A model generated the notes under the pieces. The model made no database searches. It was not told the origin of the DNA and saw only the letters and a program-made list of their open reading frames with translations. From the NCBI GenBank assembly GCA_024695815.1, contig JAILHK010000047.1, positions 1 through 64,000 of the forward strand: a DNA stretch of 64,000 nt, given 5' to 3'. This DNA comes from Prevotella sp. (GTDB taxonomy: Bacteria; Bacteroidota; Bacteroidia; Bacteroidales; Bacteroidaceae). A program made the translations under genes and the position numbers. Shown here piece after piece: positions 39,572 to 53,020 of this stretch (positions within the stretch are counted from its first letter, which is position 1; each line of letters opens with the position of its first letter).

Positions 39572-40228
39572 ATGTCAAGAGAAAGAAACATCATCAGGAT
39601 GTCAAAAGAGAAAAGCATCATCATCGCCGCCCGAACTATCAGCATGATGTTCACCCCCTTTTACCTACCGTTGGTAGGACTTATTGTGCTGTTCACCTTC
39701 AGCTATCTCAGTCTGTTGCCGGCAGGCTATCGGTTCATGGTGCTTAGCCTGGTGTACCTGTTCACCATCCTGATGCCCACCTTCCTTATTCGCCTTTATC
39801 GCAACTATCACGGTTGGACCCTGTTCGAACTGAGCCACAAGCGCCGCCGTCTGGTGCCTTACCTCATCTCCATCTGCAGTTATCTGCTGTGCATACAGGT
39901 GCTCAACGCCCTCAACATTTTCCACTTTGTGTCGTCAATTGTCTTTGCGGCGCTGATGGTTCAGATTGTCTGTGCCATCATCAACGTGTGGTGGAAGATA
40001 TCTACCCACACCGCAGCCATCGGCGGAGTGGCCGGTGCCCTGTTGGTGTTTGCCGAGATCTTTGCCTTCGACCCCACCTGTTGGCTGTGCCTCACGCTGG
40101 TTGTGGCCGGCCTGTTGGGCAGTGCCCGCATGTTTCTGCGCCAGCACACGCTGTCGCAGGTGTGCGTAGGTTTTCTGGTGGGCTTCCTCATTGGCGGCGT
40201 AAGCATATTCTATTTCGCAATCGATTAA
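39572..40228 (+). CDS. PAP2-like integral membrane protein
   Basis: Polytopic membrane protein with KISTHTAAIGGVAGAL and RMFLRQHTLSQVCVGFLVG resembling PAP2 C-terminal motifs. Start may be the second Met (MSKEKSIII). Confidence 0.6.
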   Translation: MSRERNIIRMSKEKSIIIAARTISMMFTPFYLPLVGLIVLFTFSYLSLLPAGYRFMVLSLVYLFTILMPTFLIRLYRNYHGWTLFELSHKRRRLVPYLISICSYLLCIQVLNALNIFHFVSSIVFAALMVQIVCAIINVWWKISTHTAAIGGVAGALLVFAEIFAFDPTCWLCLTLVVAGLLGSARMFLRQHTLSQVCVGFLVGFLIGGVSIFYFAID

Positions 40229-40241
40229 AAAAAACAAGCAT

Positions 40242-40748
40242 ATGAAACCAGTAGTAAGTATCATCATGGGCAGCACGAGCGACCTGCCCGTCATGGAAAA
40301 AGCATGTAAGTTGCTCGACGAGATGCAAGTACCCTTCGAAGTCAATGCCCTGTCGGCCCACCGCACACCCGATGCTGTCGAGGCCTTTGCACGTACAGCC
40401 CAGGAGCGTGGCCTGAAGGTTATCATTGCCGGAGCTGGCATGGCAGCCGCACTGCCTGGTGTCATCGCAGCCTCAACCACGCTGCCCGTCATCGGTGTTC
40501 CCATCAAGGGCATGCTCGATGGTCTCGACGCCATGCTCTCTATCATCCAGATGCCTCCCGGCATCCCCGTAGCCACTGTAGGTGTCAATGGTGCCCAGAA
40601 CGCAGCCATCCTGGCTGTCGAGATGCTGGCCCTCAGCGATGCCGACCTGACTAAGCGCCTGAGCGACTACAAGGCTGGCCTGAAGAGCAAGATTGAGAAA
40701 GCCAACAAGGATTTAGCAGAAGTAAAGTATGAGTATAAGACGAACTAG
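40242..40748 (+). CDS. purE: 5-(carboxyamino)imidazole ribonucleotide mutase
   Basis: VSIIMGSTSDLPVMEKACKLLDEMQVPFEVNALSAHRTPDAVEAFA ... GAGMAAALPGVIAASTTLPVIGVPI. Confidence 0.95.
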   Translation: MKPVVSIIMGSTSDLPVMEKACKLLDEMQVPFEVNALSAHRTPDAVEAFARTAQERGLKVIIAGAGMAAALPGVIAASTTLPVIGVPIKGMLDGLDAMLSIIQMPPGIPVATVGVNGAQNAAILAVEMLALSDADLTKRLSDYKAGLKSKIEKANKDLAEVKYEYKTN

Positions 40749-42126
40749 TAGTGTCTGCCACGTAGGCAACATTGCCATTGGTGGCGACAACCCCATCCGC
40801 ATCCAGTCGATGGCTACCACCGACACCAACGACACCGAGGCGAGCGTGGCTCAGGCCAAGCGCATCATCGATGCCGGTGGCGAACTGGTACGCTTCACCA
40901 CACAAGGCAGTCGTGAGGCCGAGAACATGAAGAATATCTCTGCCCGTCTGAAGGCCGACGGCTACAGCACACCGCTGGTGGCCGACGTGCACTTCACCGC
41001 CCATACGGCCGACATTGCCGCCCAGTACTGCGAGAAGGTGCGCATCAACCCCGGCAACTATGTAGATCCGGGTCGCACGTTCAAGCACCTGGAGTACACC
41101 GACGAGGAGTATGCTGCCGAACTCGAAAAGATTGAGAAGAAGCTCGTGCCCTTCATCAACATCTGTAAGGAGCACCACACCGCCGTCCGTATCGGCGTGA
41201 ACCACGGCTCGCTGTCCGACCGCATCATGAGTCGCTATGGCGACACCCCCGAGGGTATCGTAGAGAGCTGTATGGAGTTCCTGCGCATCTTCCGTCGCGA
41301 ACAGTTCAACGACGTGGTCATCTCTATCAAGGCATCCAACACGGTTGTCATGGTCACCACCGTGCGCCTGCTGGTGAAGACCATGGACCAGGAGAATATG
41401 CACTATCCGCTGCACCTGGGTGTCACCGAGGCTGGTGAAGGCGAAGACGGTCGCATCAAGAGTGCCCTGGGCATCGGTGCCTTGCTGACCGAAGGCATTG
41501 GCGACACCATCCGCGTGTCGTTGAGCGAGGAACCCGAATGCGAGATTCCCGTAGCCCGCAAGCTGGTGGACCTGATTCCCGAATGCACCAGGCTCCGTGC
41601 CGAGGCAGAGGCCAGCATTCAGGACGACACCATCACGCTGTGTCTTGATGCACCCGACTGGGAGACCTACCAGCTGAAGGCCGCCATGGCCGTAGGTGCC
41701 CTGCTCATAGACCGCAAAGCCACGAAGCTACAACTGTCTGTCAGCCAACAGCCGACAGCCGACAGCCAGATGCTCACATCGCTGGCCGATGCCATTCTTC
41801 AGGCAGCACGCATCAAGTTCACCAAGACAGAATACATCTCTTGTCCTGGTTGCGGACGCACGCTCTACAACCTGCAAGAGACCATTGCCAAAATCAAGGC
41901 AGCAACGAAAGACCTGGTGGGCCTGAAGATTGGCATCATGGGATGTATCGTGAACGGCCCCGGCGAGATGGCCGATGCCGACTATGGCTACGTAGGAGCA
42001 GGTCGTGGTAAGATCTCGCTCTACAGAGCCAAGGAGTGTGTCTTGAAGAACATTCCTGAAGAAGAAGCAGTTGAGCGACTGCTGGAACTCATTCACAGCG
42101 ACCGCTCAACCAATTCAACTAACTAA
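40729..42126 (+). CDS. ispG: (E)-4-hydroxy-3-methylbut-2-enyl-diphosphate synthase
   Basis: VGNIAIGGDNPIRIQSMATTDTNDTEASVAQAKRI ... EYISCPGCGRTLYNLQ ... IGIMGCIVNGPGEMADADYGYVGAG. Overlaps purE by 20 nt. Confidence 0.94.
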   Translation: MSIRRTSSVCHVGNIAIGGDNPIRIQSMATTDTNDTEASVAQAKRIIDAGGELVRFTTQGSREAENMKNISARLKADGYSTPLVADVHFTAHTADIAAQYCEKVRINPGNYVDPGRTFKHLEYTDEEYAAELEKIEKKLVPFINICKEHHTAVRIGVNHGSLSDRIMSRYGDTPEGIVESCMEFLRIFRREQFNDVVISIKASNTVVMVTTVRLLVKTMDQENMHYPLHLGVTEAGEGEDGRIKSALGIGALLTEGIGDTIRVSLSEEPECEIPVARKLVDLIPECTRLRAEAEASIQDDTITLCLDAPDWETYQLKAAMAVGALLIDRKATKLQLSVSQQPTADSQMLTSLADAILQAARIKFTKTEYISCPGCGRTLYNLQETIAKIKAATKDLVGLKIGIMGCIVNGPGEMADADYGYVGAGRGKISLYRAKECVLKNIPEEEAVERLLELIHSDRSTNSTN

Positions 42127-42132
42127 TTGCAA

Positions 42133-42270
42133 CTATTCCGCTTCATCGGCATCCTCTTCCTCGTCCCATTCCACGCGACGTCTTCTGAAGTTATAATCCG
42201 ATGCCGTAAGTAACTGTTCCCCTCTGATGGAATAAACTTCTATCAGAGGGCTTTTATATGTCTTTTTCAT
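42133..42270 (-). CDS. Small acidic-tail peptide P1 (45 aa), translationally coupled to the upstream LRR protein
   Basis: Own translation: MKKTYKSPLIEVYSIRGEQLLTASDYNFRRRRVEWDEEEDADEAE. ATG overlaps the upstream stop as AAATGA. N-terminus and acidic tail shared with P2 and P3. Not in the ORF track. Confidence 0.75.
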   Translation of the reverse strand: MKKTYKSPLIEVYSIRGEQLLTASDYNFRRRRVEWDEEEDADEAE

Positions 42271-43550
42271 TTCACTATCACTTTTTTGCCTTTCACGATA
42301 TACAATCCCTTCGCAGCATTCTCCACCTTACGTCCCATCAGGTCGTAAACAACTCCCTCGCCTTTGGAGAGGGCCGGGGTGAGGTTCCCAACACCCGTAG
42401 TCTCATCTTCAAAAGAGAAAATAATGTCACGAGCTTCATCCGCACTGCTTGTTGGCAACTGCAAGTAGGCTTTTCCTGCTGCTATCTCTTTGTTGGCAGT
42501 GCTTACCTTCTTAAACACACCATCCTTTAAGATAAAGTTTGTCTTGTCGCCATCAGTAGCAGGAAGAACCTTTGGAGCCACCACACCCACAAGTTTGTTG
42601 CTGACTGCCTCAGGTGTTGTCTCTGCAATACGCAATGTGTAAGCCGTGCCAGCCACACCTTTAATGAGGAGTCCTGTTCCCGCCTTTGCACTGGTCACAG
42701 CAATTAGCACAAGCTCAGAGTCACTATAATCAGAAGCATAGCGTACTTTCAGGTCAGAAGCCTCAGCAAAGTCAACATCGAAATCACGGGCAAAGGTAAA
42801 CACATCCGTGGCAGGCGTGAAAAGGATATCAGCTGTTGCCTGGTCCTTAATCCAGTCAGCCTTCCCATTTAATGCGGCTTTGATATCATCGAGAGCCGAT
42901 GCCTTTGTATAGAACACTGGATTGTCTGTCGATTCGAAGATCTGCCAGGTATCCTCTGTGGGGATAAGTGTCAGGCTGCTACCAGCATAGTATATGTTCT
43001 TCAGCACTGAGCAGTTCTTCAACGCATGTTGGTCAAGACTAACCGAACCCAGGATAGCCAGAGACTTCAATGCATTACAATTCTCGAAAGCACTCTCACC
43101 CACTTTGTTGACTGAAGCAGGAATCGCACAATACTCCAGAGAAGAGCAGCCATAGAAGGTCCATCCTTCAATCTGATCCATACTGCCATTGTTATAGACA
43201 GCACGCAGTCCGGTGCAACCAAAGAAGGTGCTGACACCCTGCAGCGAATAGACCGTAGAAGGGATTGAAACAGAAGTAATTCCTGTCATCTCGCGAAAAG
43301 CACATCCTTCAGCTATCTCACCACCTTTGATAAAGGCCACCGAATAGGTCTTCTCATTGTTAGCTACACTAGCAGGAATGACAACATCTCCCGTGAGTTC
43401 CACATCCGGACGAATCACCATCACTTCATTTTTCTCACCATCCTCCGTCACAACTTTGTACTTCAGATTGTCAACTGTGAACACGTCATCAACAGCGGCC
43501 ATGACTGTCAGAGGCATAGCCATTAATAGTAAAAAAGTAATTTTACGCAT
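42267..43550 (-). CDS. BspA-like LRR_5 secreted protein with LTPALSKGEG linker and KGLYIVKGKKVIVK C-terminus
   Basis: MRKITFLLLMAMPLTVMA signal peptide. LRR_5 SLEYCAIPASVNKVGESAFENCNALKSLAIL. C-terminus VGNLTPALSKGEGVVYDLMGRKVENAAKGLYIVKGKKVIVK. Confidence 0.85.
   Translation of the reverse strand: MRKITFLLLMAMPLTVMAAVDDVFTVDNLKYKVVTEDGEKNEVMVIRPDVELTGDVVIPASVANNEKTYSVAFIKGGEIAEGCAFREMTGITSVSIPSTVYSLQGVSTFFGCTGLRAVYNNGSMDQIEGWTFYGCSSLEYCAIPASVNKVGESAFENCNALKSLAILGSVSLDQHALKNCSVLKNIYYAGSSLTLIPTEDTWQIFESTDNPVFYTKASALDDIKAALNGKADWIKDQATADILFTPATDVFTFARDFDVDFAEASDLKVRYASDYSDSELVLIAVTSAKAGTGLLIKGVAGTAYTLRIAETTPEAVSNKLVGVVAPKVLPATDGDKTNFILKDGVFKKVSTANKEIAAGKAYLQLPTSSADEARDIIFSFEDETTGVGNLTPALSKGEGVVYDLMGRKVENAAKGLYIVKGKKVIVK
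42350..42384. repeat. Palindromic LTPALSKGEG repeat, copy A, in-frame within CDS
   Basis: aactccctcgcctttggagagggccggggtgaggt, core ctcgcCTTTGGagag. Near-identical to copies at 55593 and 59059. Confidence 0.8.
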
Positions 43551-43594
43551 AGTTTTTTTTATTAGGTTTATGTTAGTTTTTTGAATAACGTTGA

Positions 43595-47154
<3,560 letters not shown>

Positions 47155-47159
47155 CTCTA

Positions 47160-47972
47160 TTATTTCTTTTCTACGTGAATGGTATAGTTTTCCAAGTCGA
47201 AAGTGATGCTATAGGATCCAGACTCCGTCACGTGCCATTTATCGTCAGGGTTCGTTGTGTAAACGAAGTCGGAAGCCGAAACACCCGCCGACGATATCTC
47301 CACATCGCCCGAAGAAGGACGTAGGAACGGGCACGAGAAAGTGCCATCAGGCTCAAGACAGGCTTTCATATCGCCCGTATTCAGGTTACCCTCCCACGTA
47401 AAGAGGTACTTATTCGACGCATCACGTGTCAGAGGAGTCGGATTATCCATACTCCAACCGTTAGGTGTCGCATCACCAATCATGTAAAGAGTCTCCGATT
47501 CCAGCGGATCTTTCTTCACCACGATCTCGCCCAACCACTCTGTGGACATCTGCCAGTGGCGCAAGTCGAAGGTCAGTCGATACTCCCCTGCTTCCGTCAC
47601 ACGCCATTTATTATCGGGATCGCCGGCATGCATCTCAAACTTCTGATTGACCGTAGCAGTCTTGTTAATCTCCGTTCCGTGAATCTCAGGACGGATGAAG
47701 GCTGCATCCCAACTGCCAACCGTGAGGCAGAGTTTCATCTCACCCTTGTAAAGAGGTCCTTTCCAGACAAACACCAGAGCATCATCAGCCGTAGGTGTCA
47801 GAGGCGTCGGACTATCAATGCTCCACCCGTTAGGCGTAGCATCGCCGACCATATAGAGCGTTGAGGTCTTGATAGGCAGCTCACCCTCTATAATCTTCAG
47901 GTCCATCTCGCTATCGCAGGCTGTCATCAGCAGGGCTGCGAATGCTATCAACATATATTTCATAGGTTTCAT
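47160..47972 (-). CDS. SusE/SusF-like outer-membrane starch/glycan-binding lipoprotein with two tandem domains
   Basis: MKPMKYMLIAFAALLMTACDSE lipobox. Duplicated module LYMVGDATPNGWSIDSPTPLTP / LYMIGDATPNGWSMDNPTPLTR. Confidence 0.88.
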   Translation of the reverse strand: MKPMKYMLIAFAALLMTACDSEMDLKIIEGELPIKTSTLYMVGDATPNGWSIDSPTPLTPTADDALVFVWKGPLYKGEMKLCLTVGSWDAAFIRPEIHGTEINKTATVNQKFEMHAGDPDNKWRVTEAGEYRLTFDLRHWQMSTEWLGEIVVKKDPLESETLYMIGDATPNGWSMDNPTPLTRDASNKYLFTWEGNLNTGDMKACLEPDGTFSCPFLRPSSGDVEISSAGVSASDFVYTTNPDDKWHVTESGSYSITFDLENYTIHVEKK

Positions 47973-47994
47973 CGTTATTTCGTTTTTGTCACTA

Positions 47995-49761
47995 TCACTT
48001 GTTATATCCGGGATTCTGCACAAGCGCAGGGTTAGCATTCAGTATAGGACGCATGATGGGGAATATCTTCGTATGGTCGTCGGCATCGGGCGTCTTGTCC
48101 CACCACGAACCTGAGGTAAACTTGTCGAAGCGAATGAGGTCTATGCGACGACGGCTCTCGGCAAAGAACTCACGTCCCCATTCGTCGAGCATTTCCTTCA
48201 TATCGAGCGTAGCAGCGCCATCAGGCTGATAGAGCACCGTAGGCAGATTGGCAGCAGGATAGTTGCGTCGACGCACCTTGTTGAGCAGTTTGCCAGCAGC
48301 AGTCTTATCGCCAGCACGAAGCTTGCACTCAGCCAGCGAGTAGATAATCTCGGGCAATCGTATCTCCGTATAGTCGCTCTCCATCTGGTGAGCATCATTA
48401 TCAGTATAGAATGGATACTTGGCAAAGTGCCAACCAGAGTTATGATCACCATCGCGCAACGTGCTGCTGGTCGTCACGAGCCACTTGTTAGGAGCCAGGT
48501 CCTGAAACTTACCCACGGCATCACGTATATAAAGGTCGTAGGGAGACTCCGGAGCCTGCACACGCTTAGTGGCGCCATTATCATCCTTGTACTCCAGATA
48601 GCCATAGAGGAACATACCCTCACGCTGACTATTACCCAGGTTGCGATAGAGTTTCATGCGCTCATCGCCAGCATATTTGCGGAAGTGCTCCACGGGCATA
48701 CCCAACTCATAGGACAACTTTGTGCCGTTAGGCGCATAGCTTGGCGAAGCGGCATACTTCGTATTATGGTCGCCAGCCTTACACTTACTGTCGTTCAGAT
48801 AGTAGCGAGCACGGGCAGGAACAGTCCACCAGTAGGTATCACCCTGATACTGCCAGTAGCTATAGCCCGGGGCTGCAGGGAAGCCGAAGATCACCTCGTC
48901 GCACACATCGTTGTTCCAATCGAAGGCAGCATCCCAGCGATCAGCCACCTCATACTTACCATACTTGCCATCCAGGATATCCTGTGCCACTTGTGCGCAG
49001 TCCGCATATCGGTCCTCATCGATATAAACCTTCGCATTCAGGTAGAGACGCACCAGCAGAGCAGCAGCACCAGCCTTGGTCCATTGTCCCTGCAGATTGG
49101 CTCCACTTCCCAGCTCCGTCTTCTCCGTAAGCAGCGGGAGGCACTCCTTCAGGTCGTTCTCTATGAGTTGGAAGATGACCTTAGGCTCCACCTGTGTCTC
49201 CGTGTTCTTCGACACATCATTGTAACTTACAGCCAAGGGCACGTTGCGGAAACCATCCAACAGGCGCAGGTAGAACCAAGCACGCAGCACACGGCACTGT
49301 GCTTTCAGGTTATTGAACTCCGCCTCCGAGAAGCCGAAGCGCGAAGGCGTCAGTGCGTTCAAGTCTTCAATCACATAGTTACACTGCATGATACCCTGAA
49401 AGCAACCATTCCATTCCGTCTGTGCGTCGCCGCCATCCTCCACGTTCCAGTCGTGGTAGTGCAGTCGGCGCCACTTGCCACCATCATCCCACCAGCCGTC
49501 TCGTGTGGGAGTAATCAGCTGGTCGGCTGTCAGTTCGTTGAGCACATGTCTGCTCTGTATGCTCCAGAAGGCATGTTCAAAAGGACGGAACGTAGCACGA
49601 ATCACGTCGTTCTTGGTGTTATAGTAGTTCTGCACGCCCACCTGGTCATAGAGTTTCTCGTCCAGGTCTGTGCAACTACTAAGTATTGCTGTACAGCATA
49701 CAGCCACCACCATTTTATATATATAGCTCTTCATCTCTGCTTTCATGTTTTTGTTTCTCAT
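47995..49761 (-). CDS. susD: RagB/SusD family nutrient-uptake outer-membrane protein
   Basis: AILSSCTDLDEKLYDQVGVQNYYNTKNDVIRATFRPFEHAFW ... EIRLPEIIYSLAECKLRAGDKTAAGKLLNKVRRRNYP ... DEWGREFFAESRRRIDLIRFDKF. Confidence 0.95.
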   Translation of the reverse strand: MRNKNMKAEMKSYIYKMVVAVCCTAILSSCTDLDEKLYDQVGVQNYYNTKNDVIRATFRPFEHAFWSIQSRHVLNELTADQLITPTRDGWWDDGGKWRRLHYHDWNVEDGGDAQTEWNGCFQGIMQCNYVIEDLNALTPSRFGFSEAEFNNLKAQCRVLRAWFYLRLLDGFRNVPLAVSYNDVSKNTETQVEPKVIFQLIENDLKECLPLLTEKTELGSGANLQGQWTKAGAAALLVRLYLNAKVYIDEDRYADCAQVAQDILDGKYGKYEVADRWDAAFDWNNDVCDEVIFGFPAAPGYSYWQYQGDTYWWTVPARARYYLNDSKCKAGDHNTKYAASPSYAPNGTKLSYELGMPVEHFRKYAGDERMKLYRNLGNSQREGMFLYGYLEYKDDNGATKRVQAPESPYDLYIRDAVGKFQDLAPNKWLVTTSSTLRDGDHNSGWHFAKYPFYTDNDAHQMESDYTEIRLPEIIYSLAECKLRAGDKTAAGKLLNKVRRRNYPAANLPTVLYQPDGAATLDMKEMLDEWGREFFAESRRRIDLIRFDKFTSGSWWDKTPDADDHTKIFPIMRPILNANPALVQNPGYNK

Positions 49762-49772
49762 TACTCATTGCG

Positions 49773-52700
49773 TTAGAAGTCCACTTGCAGTCCAACAATG
49801 AACTGGCGTGTTGATGGGAAATAGGTGCGCGAGCCCTGTCCGCCTGGTGTCAGACCGTTAACCTGATAGGTCGAAGGATCCACACCACTGAACTTAGTCA
49901 GCGTCAGGATATTCTTCATGGTGCCATAGACGCGCAGTCTATCCATGAAGCGCCAGTTGCGAGGACTGAACGTATAGCCCAGCGTCATCATGTCGAGTTT
50001 CAGATAGTCGCCACGTTCCAGGAAGTAGTCGCACACCACGGGGTTCGCCGATCCAGCTATGCTGTAGTTCTTGGCATAAGCTTTTTGCAAGCGGTTACCC
50101 GTGAAGTTGCGCGTGCCATAGTAGAAGTCATGGATATTGAAGATATCATAACCGAAGGCACCACGGAAGAAGAGCGACAGGTCGAAGTCACGCCAGCGGA
50201 AGTTATGGCTCGACGACATCGTGAACTTAGGCATGCCGTTGCCCACCACCTGGCGGTCTTCATCGCTGGCCTGCGAAGCACGAATGATGTCACCGTCCTT
50301 GTCATATACCAGCCACTCGCCATCGGTAGTATGTCCGGCATAGCGCCACATGTAGAAGTTACCCAGCGACTTGCCTTTCTCAATGCGTTGCAGGTTGTAG
50401 AAGGGATAGGGATCCTCCGTGCCGCACACGTCGTAATAGTCCTGTCCCACGTACTGAGAGTTGCTGAAGTCCACAAACTCGTTCTTCATCGTTGTACCCA
50501 CGATGTTCAGGTCATAGGAGAAGTCCTTTGTGTTCACCACCTTCAGGTTCAGGTCGAACTCGAAACCGGTGTTCTTCATCGTGCCCACATTGACGAAGGT
50601 CTCATCAAACAGATAGGGCGGAACGCTGACCTTGTAGTTACCCAGCAAGTCTTGCTGACGACGGCTGAAGTAGTTCAGCGAACCATACAGACGACCATTG
50701 AACAGCGAGAAGTCCAGACCCACGTTCCAGTTCTTACCCTTCTCCCACTTCAGGTCGGGGTTCACATTCTTCGATGGTCCCCACACCTGGAAGTACTTAC
50801 CATTATAATAATAGTAGCCGAAGCCCGTCATGGTGTTCAGTGAGAGATAGCTGCCGAAGTCCTGATTACCCGTCACACCATAGTCGGCACGCAGTTTCAG
50901 GTCGCTTATCCAGCGAATATCCTTCATGAACTTCTCCGACGAGATGCGCCAACCTGCCGATACGGCGGGGAAGTTACCCCACTTATTGTCAGCACCAAAC
51001 TTAGAAGAACCTTCATGGCGCAGCGAGGCGGTGAAGAGATAGCGACCGTCGAAGTCGTAGCTCACACGACCGAAGAAGGCAATCAGCTTTGCGTCGTTCT
51101 TGTAACTGCCCATCATCACCTCGCCCTCTTCCTTGGCATATTCGCCAGAGCCCAGGTTGTCGGCACCAAGACCGTCGTTGGGGAAATCCTTGTTCTCGGC
51201 ACTCAGACCCGAGTAGCGTGAGTACTGATAAGAGTAGCCCACCATTCCCTTGATGTTGTGCAGACCTATGCTGCCACTATAGTTCGTGAGCCATTCCACC
51301 ACCTTCTGACTCTCCTTGCCATACGAGCGGCTAGCCTCGCCGTCGCGACCGTTGTTGATGGCGATGGTACTTGTCGAGGGACGGAACCACGTATTGTCGT
51401 TGCTGTACTGATGGTCAGCAAACATAATCTGAGTGGTCAGCCTGTGGCGCATCGTCTCGTCGTTGGCGAGCAACGGCAGGAGGTTAAGTCGCACCGTGCC
51501 ATCCAAGTCTAGCAGACGCGTGTCGGCATGGTCGGTCTCCAGTCGCTGACGCTCCACAGGGTTCGAACCTACCACCTGTCCCATGAAGTTATAGTAACGT
51601 ACAGGATTCTCGGGATCCATGAGCGGTGTGGTGGGGTTAGCCTCGATAGCATCCTTGAAGACACTCCAGTCGGCATTGTCGCGGTCTATGATGCGCGGTG
51701 CGACATTGGCGGTTAAGGTAAACAGTCCATTTTTAGTGGTATGCATGATTGATGCGCGTGCGCCATATTCCTCGCGCTTAGAGCGCAGGTCTATGCCGTG
51801 GGCATTGCGATAATCGGCACTGATGCGGTAGTTGCTCTTGTCGTTGCCTCCGCTCAGGGTGAGTGTATGCTGTACGGTAGCACCCGTGCGGCTCACGGCA
51901 TCGAGCCAGTCCACGTTGCCTCCCAGGTCCACACCGGTGTCGCCCCATCCTAAGCGCACGGCGCGATAGTCCTGGGCGTCCATCATCTTCAGCTCCTTTT
52001 TGATCACGTCCCACGACATCATCGTTGAGTAGGAGGTGTGCATATTGCCGTCCTTACTGCCCTTCTTCGTAGTGACCACGATGACACCATTGCTACCGCG
52101 CGTACCATAGATAGCCGATGCAGCACCGTCTTTCAGAATATCGAAAGAGGCTATATCATTAGGATTAAGGTTGGTAAGATTGCCACCGGGCACACCGTCG
52201 ATGACAATCAGCGGGCCCAAGCCAGCCGAACGCGAGCTGACACCGCGTATCTGTATGCTGGCCTGGTTGTTTGGATCGCCGGCACCTGTGTTGGTGATGC
52301 TGACACCCGCTACCTTACCCTGAATCATCATCGAGGGATCCAGCGAACTCACTGTCAGGAAGTCTTTCTCGCCTACGTGCGAGACAGCTGAGGTAAGTTC
52401 CTTCTTGTCCATCGTTCCGTAGCCCACCACCACTACTTCGTTCAGCACTTTGTTGTCTTCTGTCATCGTAATGGTGAGCTGTGTCTGTCCGTTGACTGCC
52501 ACCTCTCGGGTCTCGTAGCCCAGGTAGCTAACCACCAGCGTGGCCTTTGCAGGAACATTCATCACGAAGCGACCGTCCAGATCGGTGATGGCACCCGTAG
52601 CCCCTTTCTTTCCTTTCTGAACCACAGACGCACCTATGATGGCGTCGCCCGAGGCATCTTTCACCAAGCCTTGCACGCGTACCTCTTGTGCAAGTAGTCC

Positions 52701-52784
52701 TAAAGGCATGAGCAGCAGGATTAACATGCTGGCCACCCATCGGACGGATCGTTGTCTTTGTTGTCTAATTCTCATGATAATCAT
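49773..52784 (-). CDS. susC: SusC/RagA family TonB-linked outer-membrane protein
   Basis: VQGLVKDASGDAIIGASVVQKGKKGATGAITDLDGRFVMNVP ... VVVGYGTMDKKELTSAVSHV plug ... C-terminal FPSTRQFIVGLQVDF. Confidence 0.96.
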   Translation of the reverse strand: MIIMRIRQQRQRSVRWVASMLILLLMPLGLLAQEVRVQGLVKDASGDAIIGASVVQKGKKGATGAITDLDGRFVMNVPAKATLVVSYLGYETREVAVNGQTQLTITMTEDNKVLNEVVVVGYGTMDKKELTSAVSHVGEKDFLTVSSLDPSMMIQGKVAGVSITNTGAGDPNNQASIQIRGVSSRSAGLGPLIVIDGVPGGNLTNLNPNDIASFDILKDGAASAIYGTRGSNGVIVVTTKKGSKDGNMHTSYSTMMSWDVIKKELKMMDAQDYRAVRLGWGDTGVDLGGNVDWLDAVSRTGATVQHTLTLSGGNDKSNYRISADYRNAHGIDLRSKREEYGARASIMHTTKNGLFTLTANVAPRIIDRDNADWSVFKDAIEANPTTPLMDPENPVRYYNFMGQVVGSNPVERQRLETDHADTRLLDLDGTVRLNLLPLLANDETMRHRLTTQIMFADHQYSNDNTWFRPSTSTIAINNGRDGEASRSYGKESQKVVEWLTNYSGSIGLHNIKGMVGYSYQYSRYSGLSAENKDFPNDGLGADNLGSGEYAKEEGEVMMGSYKNDAKLIAFFGRVSYDFDGRYLFTASLRHEGSSKFGADNKWGNFPAVSAGWRISSEKFMKDIRWISDLKLRADYGVTGNQDFGSYLSLNTMTGFGYYYYNGKYFQVWGPSKNVNPDLKWEKGKNWNVGLDFSLFNGRLYGSLNYFSRRQQDLLGNYKVSVPPYLFDETFVNVGTMKNTGFEFDLNLKVVNTKDFSYDLNIVGTTMKNEFVDFSNSQYVGQDYYDVCGTEDPYPFYNLQRIEKGKSLGNFYMWRYAGHTTDGEWLVYDKDGDIIRASQASDEDRQVVGNGMPKFTMSSSHNFRWRDFDLSLFFRGAFGYDIFNIHDFYYGTRNFTGNRLQKAYAKNYSIAGSANPVVCDYFLERGDYLKLDMMTLGYTFSPRNWRFMDRLRVYGTMKNILTLTKFSGVDPSTYQVNGLTPGGQGSRTYFPSTRQFIVGLQVDF

Positions 52785-52829
52785 CAGATTGTTTTTGATG
52801 TTATTGTTTCGTTTTTAGGATTTCGATGG

Positions 52830-52837
52830 CAAAGGTA
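52830..52837 (-). promoter_or_regulatory. Candidate -7 box of the susC promoter
   Basis: caaaggta on plus = TACCTTTG on minus, 46 bp upstream of the susC start. No clear -33 TTTG, as expected for an activator-dependent promoter. Confidence 0.5.
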
Positions 52838-53020
52838 GTGCATTACCCATGAAGTTATATCACATAGTAATGCCTTGGTAAATATGTCAGATCCACATAG
52901 ACATAAATCAATTTGATAATCAGTAAGTTATAAAAGATATTAAAATCCTCGTAGTAAACACCTCCGTTTCCCATTGTTTTGCTATTTTTGCACCGTAATT
53001 ACTAAACTATATCACTTCGC

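Noticed and set aside
48388-49776. 462-aa plus-strand ORF opposite susD
   Set aside because: Antisense to a confident SusD gene; composition typical of a frame shadow.
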